Positions 9,222 to 16,629 of a stretch of DNA of 39,468 nucleotides are shown here, one piece after another. A model generated the notes under the pieces. That model saw only the letters and a program-made list of their open reading frames with translations. It did not search any database and had not been told where the DNA came from. The position numbers and the translations under genes were made by a program. The stretch covers positions 1 through 39,468 of the forward strand of contig NZ_JAAKEB010000019.1 in the NCBI RefSeq assembly GCF_011038965.1, given 5' to 3'. Numbering within the stretch: position 1 is the first letter of the stretch; each line of letters begins with the position of its first letter. The stretch comes from Adlercreutzia sp. ZJ141. Its GTDB lineage: Bacteria > Actinomycetota > Coriobacteriia > Coriobacteriales > Eggerthellaceae.

Positions 9222-9707
9222 ATGGGAGAATTGCTGTCGCAGCTCTGGACACCCGAAATCCAGGCCGCATTCACCGCTATCGTGGTGATGCTGGTGGTTC
9301 TGTATGTGCTGTCCATCGTGTGGGTTATCCGCGATGCCTACCTCCGCGGAACGTTTTGGTACGTCTGGGGTATTCTCGCTCTGGTTCCGCTGATCGGCGT
9401 TATCGCGTACTGTCTGCTCCGCCCGCCACTATTGCAGATCGACCGCGACGAGCAAGAGCTCGAGGTGGCGTTGAAGCAGCGGGAACTTATGAAGTACGGA
9501 GAGTGCGCGAGCTGCGGCTATCCGGTCGAATCCGATTACGTGATCTGTCCGAATTGTCATCAGCGTTTGAAGAACCTGTGTGGTGCCTGTCATCACGCGC
9601 TCGACCCAGCGTGGACGGTGTGCCCCTTCTGCGCAACTCCGGTTGGTGCCGCGCCGCGTCAGCGCCGTGCTGCTGCCCAGCATACGCGAACTCAAATGCC
9701 GCAGTAA
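9222..9707 (+). CDS. membrane protein with double zinc ribbon
   Basis: 161 residues. Two hydrophobic segments (about residues 14-36 and 44-66) are followed by a short charged linker and two zinc-ribbon units: CASCGYP...CPNC and CGACHHA...CPFC, giving eight metal-binding cysteines. The layout suggests an inner-membrane anchor holding a cytoplasmic zinc-binding module of the DZANK/double-zinc-ribbon kind. The ATG at 9222 has GAGG five bases upstream; the upstream in-frame ATG at 9174 lies inside the inverted repeat. The gene stands alone between valS and thrS with its own promoter and a strong terminator. Proteins with this plan are common in Coriobacteriia but their role is not known to me. 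Confidence 0.75.
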   Translation: MGELLSQLWTPEIQAAFTAIVVMLVVLYVLSIVWVIRDAYLRGTFWYVWGILALVPLIGVIAYCLLRPPLLQIDRDEQELEVALKQRELMKYGECASCGYPVESDYVICPNCHQRLKNLCGACHHALDPAWTVCPFCATPVGAAPRQRRAAAQHTRTQMPQ

Positions 9708-9770
9708 GCGGTAGCATTCAGAGCGCGATGCGGTGTGTTGTTGCCGCGAGTTCGTAGTCTGTTTGCATGC

Positions 9771-9803
9771 GGGCCGCTTCCCGAAAGGAGGCGGCCCGTT
9801 TTT
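9771..9803 (+). terminator. strong intrinsic terminator
   Basis: GGGCCGC (9771-9777) pairs with GCGGCCC (9791-9797), extended inward by four more pairs to a small loop, then GTTTTT. It ends the zinc-ribbon transcript upstream of thrS. Confidence 0.85.
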
Positions 9804-9961
9804 CGAACTGTGTACCCCATGGGTGGTAAGCTCGGTTCGAACGAAGTGGAATCCCCCGCGTTATGTGCGCGGGTGAATATGAGCACGCTGCGGTACTCAA
9901 CGCTGCAGCGGAAGTTTGTGCAGGTGCTCTGTGCGCACCCGGCGCAGGAAAGGAACATGAT

Positions 9962-11881
9962 ATGAACATCGTACTGCCCGACGGATCCATCAAAGAGCTG
10001 CCAAGCGGAGCCACGGTTGCCGACGTAGCCGCTTCTATCGGCTCAGGGCTGGCGAAGGCTGCGCTTGCGGGTGTGGTAGACGACGTGCCGGTCGATCTGT
10101 CGACTCCGGTTTCTGACGGCGATTCCGTTGCTATCGTCACAGCGAAAAGTGAGGAAGGCCTCGAGCTGCTTCGCCATTCTGCCGCGCATGTGATGGCTGC
10201 GGCGCTCGTAGACCTGTACGGCGACGTGAAGTTCGGCGTTGGCCCTGCGGTAGAGAATGGCTTCTATTACGACATCCAGTTACCTGATGGCGCAACTATC
10301 TCGCCAGACGACTTCGAGCGCATCGAAGCGCGCATGGCGGAAATCGTACGCGCTGACGAGCCGTTTGCGCGCTGTGAGGTATCACGCACAGAAGCGCTTG
10401 AACACTTCGCCGATCAGCCGTTTAAGGTGGAACTCATTAACGAACTCGACGAAGACGCCACCATTACTACATACACCATCGGCGCGTTCACGGATCTGTG
10501 TCGAGGCCCTCATTTGCCATCCACGGGTAAACTCGGTGCGTTCAAGCTTACGAAGGTCGCTGGTGCGTATTGGAAGGGCGATGCAACGCGCGAAATGCTC
10601 ACCCGCATCTACGGCACGGCGTTCTTCAAGAAGGCAGAACTTGAAGAGCACCTGCATAACCTAGAGGAAGCCGAGAAGCGCGACCACCGCAAACTCGGCC
10701 GTGAGCTGGGTATTTACATGATGGATCCTATGGCGGGTGTTGGGCTGCCGCTCTACCTACCTAAGGGCGCGCGCGTTATCCGCACCATGCAAGAATGGCT
10801 GCGACGCGACTTGTACGAACGTGGTTATGAAGAGGTAATCACGCCGCATATCTACAACGCCGACGTATGGAAAACAAGTGGCCACTACGGTTTCTATCAC
10901 GAGAACATGTACTTCTTCAACATCAACGAGGGAACCGACGAAGAGCCGCGTCTGTCCGAGTACGGTGTGAAACCCATGAACTGCCCGGGGCATGTGATGC
11001 TGTACAAAAATGAGCTGCATTCCTATCGCGACTTGCCGCTGCGTTACTTCGAATTCGGCACAGTGTATCGTCACGAGATGAGCGGCGTGGTACATGGCCT
11101 TATGCGCGCTCGCGGTTTCACGCAGGACGACGCGCACGTGTTCTGCACGCGTGACCAGGTGGTCGACGAGGTAGTTGCTATTCTTGATTTGGTTGACCAC
11201 ATCATGGGTACCTTCGGGTTCGAATACGCTGCCGAAATATCCACGCGGCCGGAGAAGTCCATTGGTACCGATGACATGTGGGAGCATGCAACGGGTGCGC
11301 TGAAGGAAGCGTGCGCGCGACACAACCTTGCCTACGATATCAACGAGGGTGACGGCGCATTCTATGGTCCGAAGATCGACATTAAGGTGAAAGACGCTAT
11401 CGGGCGTACGTGGCAGTGCTCCACGGTGCAGGTTGATTTCAATATGCCCGAGCGCTTTGGTCTCACGTATCGCACCGAGGACAACACCGAAGAGCGCCCG
11501 TGGATGCTGCATCGCGCCATCTTCGGCTCTATCGAGCGCTTCCTCGGTATTCTTATCGAGCATTATGCGGGCGCGCTGCCGCTGTGGTTGGCACCGGTGC
11601 AGGTGACCATTCTGCCGCTAGCTGATCGCCACAACGAGGCGGCCGAGAAATTGGCTCGCACGCTCAAGGACGCAGGCGGCAGGGTAGAGGTGTACAGTCA
11701 GAACGAACCCATGCGCGTGAAAATTGCCAAGGCGCAAAGCCAAAAAATTCCCTACATGGTAGTGCTTGGTGATAAAGAAATTGAGAACGGCACGGTATCG
11801 GTGCGCGACCGCCATGAGGGCGATCTGGGGTCGTGGCCGGTTGAGAAGCTTGTAGAGGAACTTCGCGCGGCAGTGCTGTAA
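9962..11881 (+). CDS. thrS: threonyl-tRNA synthetase
   Basis: 639-residue class II synthetase with the full bacterial layout: an N-terminal TGS domain (about 1-62), an editing domain (about 70-230, containing HSAAHVM), the catalytic core and an anticodon-binding domain (from about 535). The catalytic zinc ligands Cys341, His392 and His517 are all present, with spacing almost the same as in the E. coli enzyme. The start ATG at 9962 has AGGAAAGGA just upstream; the frame stays open for 99 bases further up but that part lacks family similarity. A terminator sits on each side, so it is monocistronic. Confidence 0.97.
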   Translation: MNIVLPDGSIKELPSGATVADVAASIGSGLAKAALAGVVDDVPVDLSTPVSDGDSVAIVTAKSEEGLELLRHSAAHVMAAALVDLYGDVKFGVGPAVENGFYYDIQLPDGATISPDDFERIEARMAEIVRADEPFARCEVSRTEALEHFADQPFKVELINELDEDATITTYTIGAFTDLCRGPHLPSTGKLGAFKLTKVAGAYWKGDATREMLTRIYGTAFFKKAELEEHLHNLEEAEKRDHRKLGRELGIYMMDPMAGVGLPLYLPKGARVIRTMQEWLRRDLYERGYEEVITPHIYNADVWKTSGHYGFYHENMYFFNINEGTDEEPRLSEYGVKPMNCPGHVMLYKNELHSYRDLPLRYFEFGTVYRHEMSGVVHGLMRARGFTQDDAHVFCTRDQVVDEVVAILDLVDHIMGTFGFEYAAEISTRPEKSIGTDDMWEHATGALKEACARHNLAYDINEGDGAFYGPKIDIKVKDAIGRTWQCSTVQVDFNMPERFGLTYRTEDNTEERPWMLHRAIFGSIERFLGILIEHYAGALPLWLAPVQVTILPLADRHNEAAEKLARTLKDAGGRVEVYSQNEPMRVKIAKAQSQKIPYMVVLGDKEIENGTVSVRDRHEGDLGSWPVEKLVEELRAAVL

Positions 11882-11907
11882 GGCGCATGACGGCAGTTCT
11901 TCGTGCA

Positions 11908-11946
11908 AAACAGTAAGGCCCCCTCTGTAGAGGGGCCTTACTGTTT
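11908..11946. terminator. bidirectional terminator between thrS and the patatin gene
   Basis: AAACAGTAAGGCCCC (11908-11922) is perfectly complementary to the 15 bases at 11932-11946 around a nine-base loop. The stem ends in AAA/TTT on both sides, which suits two convergent genes. Confidence 0.85.
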
Positions 11947-11999
11947 AGAATCCCAAGAAACACTGATTGGGTCCGTTTGCGTGGGGCTCTCGGAATTGA

Positions 12000-12944
12000 T
12001 TATCGTATTTCCAGATACGTTTTCAGGGCAGGCCAGTTTAGGGCTGCCTGCTCGTATCCTTGTTCATACAAGTCGAGCAGCTTGTCGGCATCTTTCTCCA
12101 TGCTCGATATACTCACGGGCAGCTGCGGTCTGATGACGAAGGCCTCGCCGGCGGCGTGCATGCGCTCGATTGCGCGGTAGGTTCGGTTGTATTCGTAGTG
12201 GCGATGCTCGCACCGTTCCAGGTAGTAAGGGTAATCGGCGTACTGCTGCCGCATGAGTGGCATGAGCTTATTGGGTTTCTTCTCATACCCAGGTGCCTGC
12301 GTGAGTACCACAACGTGCTTGGCTGCGCCGGTGCTGACAGAATAGTTGATAGGCACGCTGTCGCAGGTACCGCCATCGAGCAATTTCTTGCCGTCAACCT
12401 CGATGATCTTGCTCACAAGCGGCATCGATGACGACGCGATCAGGTACGGAAGACACCCGCGTCCGTCGACGCATTCGTGGTAGTCAGCTTCACCGAGCTC
12501 GAGATCGCTGCTGACCACGGTAAGCGTCATAGGGGAGGCGTTGAACGCGTCGTAGTCGAAGGGAACCAGGCGGTCGGGGATTTCCTGGAAGGAGAATTCG
12601 CGACCGAATGCGTTGCCTGTTTTCACAAAGCTTCGAAGCGACAGGTAGCGCGGGTCGTCGCAGAAAGCTGTATTCACCAGGCAGGTGCGCCCGATCTGGC
12701 CCGATAGATAGTTGTAGCCATTCAAGGCACCAGCCGATGTTCCAACAACCCGGTTGAAGGCAACGCCGCGTTCCATCAGGAAGTCGAGCACGCCGGCGGT
12801 GAACTGTCCGCGCATTGCGCCGCCTTCCAGCACAATGTTCGTATTGGTCAGGAAGTGGTCACAGCGGGCGGCAGATGGGATGTTTTCAGGTGTGTGCTCG
12901 GTACGGTCGGGTGCCTTTGGAGAAGTTGTGTGCAGTGAGTTCAT
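12000..12944 (-). CDS. patatin-like phospholipase family protein
   Basis: 314-residue alpha/beta hydrolase of the patatin family, which usually cleaves acyl chains from lipids. The oxyanion loop GGAMRG is at 41-46, the nucleophile Ser70 lies in GTSAG (68-72), and the dyad Asp190 lies in LLDGG (188-192). The C-terminal 80 residues are charged and helical, as in the bacterial YjjU-like branch. The first 33 residues are not conserved in type and look disordered. The ATG start has AAAGGA seven bases upstream. It is divergent from a thioredoxin gene. No signal peptide is seen, so it is probably cytoplasmic. Confidence 0.85.
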   Translation of the reverse strand: MNSLHTTSPKAPDRTEHTPENIPSAARCDHFLTNTNIVLEGGAMRGQFTAGVLDFLMERGVAFNRVVGTSAGALNGYNYLSGQIGRTCLVNTAFCDDPRYLSLRSFVKTGNAFGREFSFQEIPDRLVPFDYDAFNASPMTLTVVSSDLELGEADYHECVDGRGCLPYLIASSSMPLVSKIIEVDGKKLLDGGTCDSVPINYSVSTGAAKHVVVLTQAPGYEKKPNKLMPLMRQQYADYPYYLERCEHRHYEYNRTYRAIERMHAAGEAFVIRPQLPVSISSMEKDADKLLDLYEQGYEQAALNWPALKTYLEIR

Positions 12945-12967
12945 AAATGCGTCCTTTCTTTCGAGGT

Positions 12968-12973
12968 ATTATA
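12968..12973 (-). promoter_or_regulatory. -10 box for the patatin-like gene
   Basis: TATAAT on the minus strand, 24 bases upstream of the ATG. The -35 region is weak. Confidence 0.4.
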
Positions 12974-13081
12974 GCGATTCGCTTACAGTCGTACGTTGCA
13001 TCACACATCCGCTCTACAATCGACGAGGGAGGTGACGCGTCCTGCATTCGCAGGCGCGCAAACAAAAGAAAGGATCCCGAC

Positions 13082-13390
13082 ATGGTTGAACAGGTTACAA
13101 GCGATACGTTTGCCAAACTGGTTCTCGAAGCGCCGGGTAAGGTTCTCGTTGACTTCTATGCAACGTGGTGCGGCCCGTGCAAGATGATGGCTCCGGTGCT
13201 CGATGAGGTGGCAGCTGAGCTTCCCGTCGATCGCGCGGTGTACAAGCTCGACATCGATGCAAATCAGGCGCTTGCGCGGCGGTTTGCGGTGATGAGCGTT
13301 CCGACGCTCATGGTATTCGAGCAGGGCAAAGAGGTTGACCGCGCCGTTGGTGTGCAGCCGAAGGCGCGCATCGAAGCCATGCTGGCGTAG
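13082..13390 (+). CDS. trxA: thioredoxin
   Basis: 102-residue thioredoxin with the redox-active motif WCGPC at residues 29-33, preceded by VDFYAT, and the cis-proline loop MSVPTLMVF. Full length for the family, no signal peptide, so a cytosolic disulfide reductase. The ATG at 13082 has AAAGAAAGGA upstream; the open frame runs further upstream but without thioredoxin similarity. No thioredoxin reductase gene is next to it. Confidence 0.92.
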   Translation: MVEQVTSDTFAKLVLEAPGKVLVDFYATWCGPCKMMAPVLDEVAAELPVDRAVYKLDIDANQALARRFAVMSVPTLMVFEQGKEVDRAVGVQPKARIEAMLA

Positions 13391-13438
13391 GGTGCGAAGT
13401 CGCGGTTTCCGGAACGTGAGAGGAAGCGAAGAAAAAGC

Positions 13439-13480
13439 TCACACGCTCCGCCATGTCACGCGGCATGGCGGAGCGTGTGA
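13439..13480 (-). terminator. long hairpin with a T run on the minus strand
   Basis: 17 bases at 13439-13455 are perfectly complementary to 13464-13480 around an eight-base loop. The A run is on the left (GAAAAAGC), so the intrinsic-terminator layout is for minus-strand transcription, although both neighbouring genes are on the plus strand. On the plus strand it could still end the trxA transcript less efficiently or stabilise its 3' end. Confidence 0.55.
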
Positions 13481-13488
13481 TGTGGCAG

Positions 13489-13494
13489 TATAAT
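13489..13494 (+). promoter_or_regulatory. -10 box giving a near-leaderless start
   Basis: A perfect TATAAT ends ten bases before the ATG at 13505, so transcription would begin only a few bases before or at the start codon. No ribosome binding site is visible between them. The -35 region lies inside the hairpin. Confidence 0.45.
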
Positions 13495-13504
13495 CGCAAC
13501 CATC

Positions 13505-14188
13505 ATGATAAAGCCTACTCGTGAAAAAATAGCCTTGGCAGTGTTCGCGTTGGGAATGGTAGGCGCGCTTGCTGCCGCGGCGGCGTATCTGGTTATCGGT
13601 CATTCGTGGAATATCGCCGCTTCTCACATCGACTACACGATCGACGCACTCGATGAGTTCGATGTTGTCGTATACGAGGGTCTGTCGGCCACGCAAGCCC
13701 GTGTGTTACAAGATGAAGGGGAAGCGTCACCCTATCAGCTGCAACCAGGGTCGCGCCGCTTCTCGCGCGCTGAGGCCGAACGGGTGGCGGAAAGTTACCG
13801 CAAGGCAGGTTCGTCGGTGCTGTTGCTTGATATTGACCATCCTCGCAAATACGCCGATGGACTGATTCTTCTGCGCGATGGCGTGCGATTTGGTGTGCTG
13901 TCGGTGTCGGAAATGGATACGAAGCAGCAGATTGCCGAGAAGGTTGATTACCTGCGCTCGGCGGGTGTTCGCATGGTGGTGGCGCTTGTGCCGTATAAGT
14001 CCGTGTTGGGCGACGTTGCGGGCATTGATGTGGCTATCTGTCTCAAGGATCGCATCGGTTTGTTCCCGGAAGGCAAGACCATTAACGGCACCACGTTCGT
14101 GTCGCCAGCATCGCAGGGTTCAACTGGCGTTGTGCTCATGTCGTCGAGCAACGTGGTTCTGGTCAAATCGCTTCCGTATGACATGTAG
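13505..14188 (+). CDS. membrane-anchored protein with degenerate metallophosphoesterase-like domain
   Basis: 227 residues. An N-terminal hydrophobic segment (about 9-31) serves as signal anchor, leaving an extracytoplasmic domain. The region from about 65 to 185 recalls the metallophosphoesterase part of UshA-type 5'-nucleotidases: FDVVVYEGLS, VRFGVLSVSEMD, VDYLRSAGVRMVVALVPYKS, VAGIDVAICLKD. In the enzyme family the last two stretches carry metal-binding histidines (like LSHLG and GGHSH); here Pro-Tyr and Leu-Lys replace them, so catalysis is unlikely. This reading is by pattern only. It may bind a nucleotide or sugar ligand, or be structural. It has its own promoter directly at the start codon. 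Confidence 0.7.
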   Translation: MIKPTREKIALAVFALGMVGALAAAAAYLVIGHSWNIAASHIDYTIDALDEFDVVVYEGLSATQARVLQDEGEASPYQLQPGSRRFSRAEAERVAESYRKAGSSVLLLDIDHPRKYADGLILLRDGVRFGVLSVSEMDTKQQIAEKVDYLRSAGVRMVVALVPYKSVLGDVAGIDVAICLKDRIGLFPEGKTINGTTFVSPASQGSTGVVLMSSSNVVLVKSLPYDM

Positions 14189-14222
14189 GCCGTGCCCGTA
14201 GCGTTGAACAGGTATTACGTGT

Positions 14223-14246
14223 CTTGTCATGTATTTGCATGACAAG
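14223..14246 (+). terminator. hairpin after the phosphoesterase-like gene
   Basis: CTTGTCATG (14223-14231) is fully complementary to CATGACAAG (14238-14246) with a six-base loop, 35 bases after the stop codon. No T run follows, so it may be a factor-dependent terminator or 3' end. Confidence 0.4.
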
Positions 14247-14440
14247 GATCGACGCAATTATTCGGGGAAATCCTTAACCTGCACGATAGCTGCGTCGAAG
14301 ACGATATGGCAGAATTCTCCCTAACATGAAACGGTGCTAGCGGCAAAGGTGCTGGGCGAGCAATGCTGCAGGCAGGCTCGCACGACATGTGTGCTTCGTC
14401 GGTGGCAAACCGTAGGCAATCGCTGAAGGAGGATTCCAAT

Positions 14441-14758
14441 ATGAAGTTTCTTGGCATGGGTGTTCCCGAGCTCGTCATCATTTTGGTGGTCGTACTGCTT
14501 ATCTTTGGACCGAAGAACCTTCCCAAGCTAGGCAAGGCGCTGGGCAAGACCGTCGGTAACTTGCGTGCCGGCATGTCTGAGGGCATGGATGATGACGAGG
14601 AAGAGAATGCCGTCGAAGAGGTTGAGGAAGAGCCTGAGTCACCTGCGAAGAAAAAAGTTGTAAAGAGGGTCAAGGCGGCACCTGTCGAGGCCGAAGAGGA
14701 AGCAGCGGCGAGCGAAGAAGAGCCCGCGAAAGCTGAAGAGACAACTGATAAGGAATAG
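14441..14758 (+). CDS. tatA: TatA-type twin-arginine translocase subunit
   Basis: 105 residues. One N-terminal membrane helix (about 8-22), the FGP hinge at 22-24 and an amphipathic helix (KNLPKLGKALGKTVGNLRAG) are the TatA/TatB signature. The remaining half is an acidic tail of Glu and Ala with a short basic patch (KKKVVKR). The ATG at 14441 is preceded by GAAGGAGGA. tatC is not adjacent, so the protein must work with a TatC encoded elsewhere. TatA is favoured over TatB from the short helix and start sequence, but the two are hard to tell apart here. Confidence 0.85.
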   Translation: MKFLGMGVPELVIILVVVLLIFGPKNLPKLGKALGKTVGNLRAGMSEGMDDDEEENAVEEVEEEPESPAKKKVVKRVKAAPVEAEEEAAASEEEPAKAEETTDKE

Positions 14759-14786
14759 CTACTCGGTTGCGTTCGCGCGACAAGAT

Positions 14787-14813
14787 GAGTTGCAACGCGG
14801 CGACTTGCAACTC
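14787..14813 (+). repeat. hairpin after tatA
   Basis: GAGTTGCAA (14787-14795) and TTGCAACTC (14805-14813) form a perfect nine-pair stem. Just downstream (14824-14866) GTTACG or a close variant occurs several times in direct orientation. Function unknown. Confidence 0.4.
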
Positions 14814-14894
14814 GGCAAACCGCGACGTTATGGGCGTTACGAACGTTACGAGTGATACGTGAGTTACGGACAAAAACTCAAAGCTGTTCAGTTT

Positions 14895-14929
14895 ACGCAT
14901 CTGCAGCAATGGTTGCAGGTGCGTTTTTT
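14895..14929 (+). terminator. intrinsic terminator after tatA
   Basis: ACGCATCTGCA (14895-14905) pairs with TGCAGGTGCGT (14914-14924; one G-U pair), followed by six T residues. An outer GGACAAAAA/TTTTTTGTCC pairing extends it, so the region 14866-14933 folds as one larger structure. Confidence 0.75.
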
Positions 14930-14934
14930 GTCCG

Positions 14935-14943
14935 TGCTATCAT
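14935..14943 (+). promoter_or_regulatory. extended -10 promoter for the LuxR-type gene
   Basis: TGCTATCAT follows the tatA terminator directly and would give a leader of about 110 bases to the start at 15060. The -35 (TTGCAG at 14913-14918, 19-base spacing) is weak. The leader shows no clear structure and no extra reading frame with a ribosome site. Confidence 0.45.
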
Positions 14944-15059
14944 GGCACGGTTGAATGACGAACGATTGAATGGTGCGCGGTTGGTGAGAGCGCGTAAGGT
15001 GTGCGGTCGTTCGGAAACTAGTCGGTGGGCTTTCGTGCGGAAGGAGGGCACCATACATC

Positions 15060-16604
15060 ATGGGTACGCAGCGGTTCGCGGTGGCGCAGCTGAGCGAATA
15101 CGCTCTTCCAGCAGTTGTTGGCTTCGCATGTAACCAGGGTTTTCTCTTTTCGCTGTTCTATACGGGCTGGAACCGCGCGGCGATACTCGGCCAGCTTGCG
15201 TTCGAGCGCGCCGATCTGTTCGGCGCTCTCTTGTGTATGACGCTGTCGTTTGCTGCGCTCCATTCTGCATCGGCGCGCGCTCGCAGTGCCGCGCTTTCTC
15301 GTCCGCTTCTGTGGTGTTATGCGGCGCTTGCAATCGTTGGGTCTGCTGCTCCGGTACTGTTTGGCGATTCGGTTGCTGGCATTGCGTTGGAAAGTGCGCT
15401 CGTGGGTTTCTCGTCAGGCGCGTTGCTGGCGGCGTGGGGTCGCGCATTTTCTCATTGTCCGAGACGCTGGCTACTCATGATCATCGTTTTAGGGGCGGGG
15501 CTTGGTGCTGTTTTGTGTCTGATTGCGTACGTGGTACCGGCGAGTGGGGCTGTGCTGTTGTTGAAGTTGTTGCCATTGGGCAGCGTGAGTGCGCTTGGTT
15601 GCTTTCCTCATCATGCACATGATGAAGGCGCTACCCTGCGGAAGTTATCGGATGTGTCGCCACAGGATCATGCTGCAGGTCTACCGTTTGTGTTGGCTGA
15701 TTTGCTGCCAGAAGGGGAGCAGCGGCGCGAAACGGAGCTGCTCACGCGTAAGATGCTCGTTGGTATGGCGATGTTTGGCCTGGCAGCGGGCTTGATGGAA
15801 ACGTTTGGCTCTGATCCGGGTATGGCATCGGCTCCAGCGCTTCCCGCCAGCTTGTTCATGTTTATCTTGTTTGTTGTAGCAACGATTCAACAGGTTTGCG
15901 GAAGCGCGCCGCAGAATGTGGGTACAACGGATGTGCTGCGTCGGGGACAAGGCGCGTCGGGGACATCTGGCGATGAGCGCCCGCTCGAAGGCATGTACCG
16001 CTTGGCCATGTTCGTCATCATGGCGGGCTTTCTACTGCTTCCCGTGGTGGGGGGCTATGGTGTTCCCGGTGAAGCAATCGTGTTGTCTGGGTATTTGGGC
16101 CTTACGTACGTGCTGGTTTCGCTGTTTGTGGTGATGGCGAGTGTTGCCGAGGGCGATCCGGCGTTGGCGTTAGCTCGAGGTTTTGCGGCGCTCTATGCAG
16201 GCGAGGCAGCAGGCATCGGTGCGGGCAACCTGATTGAATGGGCATGTCCGGTTGCTCAAACCAACGGGACGCTTGCGGCATGCGCTGGCATTGCTGCAGT
16301 GGCGTCGTTTCTGTTCCTGTTTACGGAGCGCGATTTCAATCGGCTGGCAACGATTGCGGACAAAGGCGATCCGGTTGATGAGTCGAGTCGCATCATCGCC
16401 AGCGAATTCGGGTTGTCTCCGCGCGAGGGCGAGGTTCTCACCCTCGCATTGCGGGGCCGCACAAGCGAACGTATTGCTGCCGAGCTGTTTATTTCGAAGA
16501 GTACGGTAGACACCCATTTGCGGCGCATTTATCAGAAAACCTCGGTGCATGGCCGGCAAGGTCTTATTGACCTTGCCGAGCGCATCTTGCATCACGGGGT
16601 GTAG
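15060..16604 (+). CDS. LuxR-family regulator with polytopic membrane domain
   Basis: 514 residues. Residues 1 to about 430 hold roughly twelve hydrophobic segments with short loops, and the last 65 form a LuxR-type helix-turn-helix: LSPREGEVLTLALRGRTSER, then the recognition helix ISKSTVDTHLRRIYQKT. This plan, a transporter-like sensor fused to a DNA-binding domain, is typical of Eggerthella and its relatives, where dozens of paralogues often sit beside the enzyme genes they control. Here the neighbours are tatA and a metal ATPase, so the target is not evident. The ATG has AAGGAGGG upstream. Ligand unknown; the membrane part probably senses an exogenous small molecule. Confidence 0.88.
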   Translation: MGTQRFAVAQLSEYALPAVVGFACNQGFLFSLFYTGWNRAAILGQLAFERADLFGALLCMTLSFAALHSASARARSAALSRPLLWCYAALAIVGSAAPVLFGDSVAGIALESALVGFSSGALLAAWGRAFSHCPRRWLLMIIVLGAGLGAVLCLIAYVVPASGAVLLLKLLPLGSVSALGCFPHHAHDEGATLRKLSDVSPQDHAAGLPFVLADLLPEGEQRRETELLTRKMLVGMAMFGLAAGLMETFGSDPGMASAPALPASLFMFILFVVATIQQVCGSAPQNVGTTDVLRRGQGASGTSGDERPLEGMYRLAMFVIMAGFLLLPVVGGYGVPGEAIVLSGYLGLTYVLVSLFVVMASVAEGDPALALARGFAALYAGEAAGIGAGNLIEWACPVAQTNGTLAACAGIAAVASFLFLFTERDFNRLATIADKGDPVDESSRIIASEFGLSPREGEVLTLALRGRTSERIAAELFISKSTVDTHLRRIYQKTSVHGRQGLIDLAERILHHGV

Positions 16605-16629
16605 CGGAATGTAGCGCGACGCGCCGCCG

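Noticed and set aside
9708-9961. Possible T-box or attenuator before thrS
   Set aside because: The strong terminator belongs to the preceding gene and no antiterminator or T-box consensus is seen.
9863-9961. N-terminal extension of ThrRS
   Set aside because: In frame but before a good ribosome site at the standard TGS-domain start; the extra residues are not ThrRS-like.
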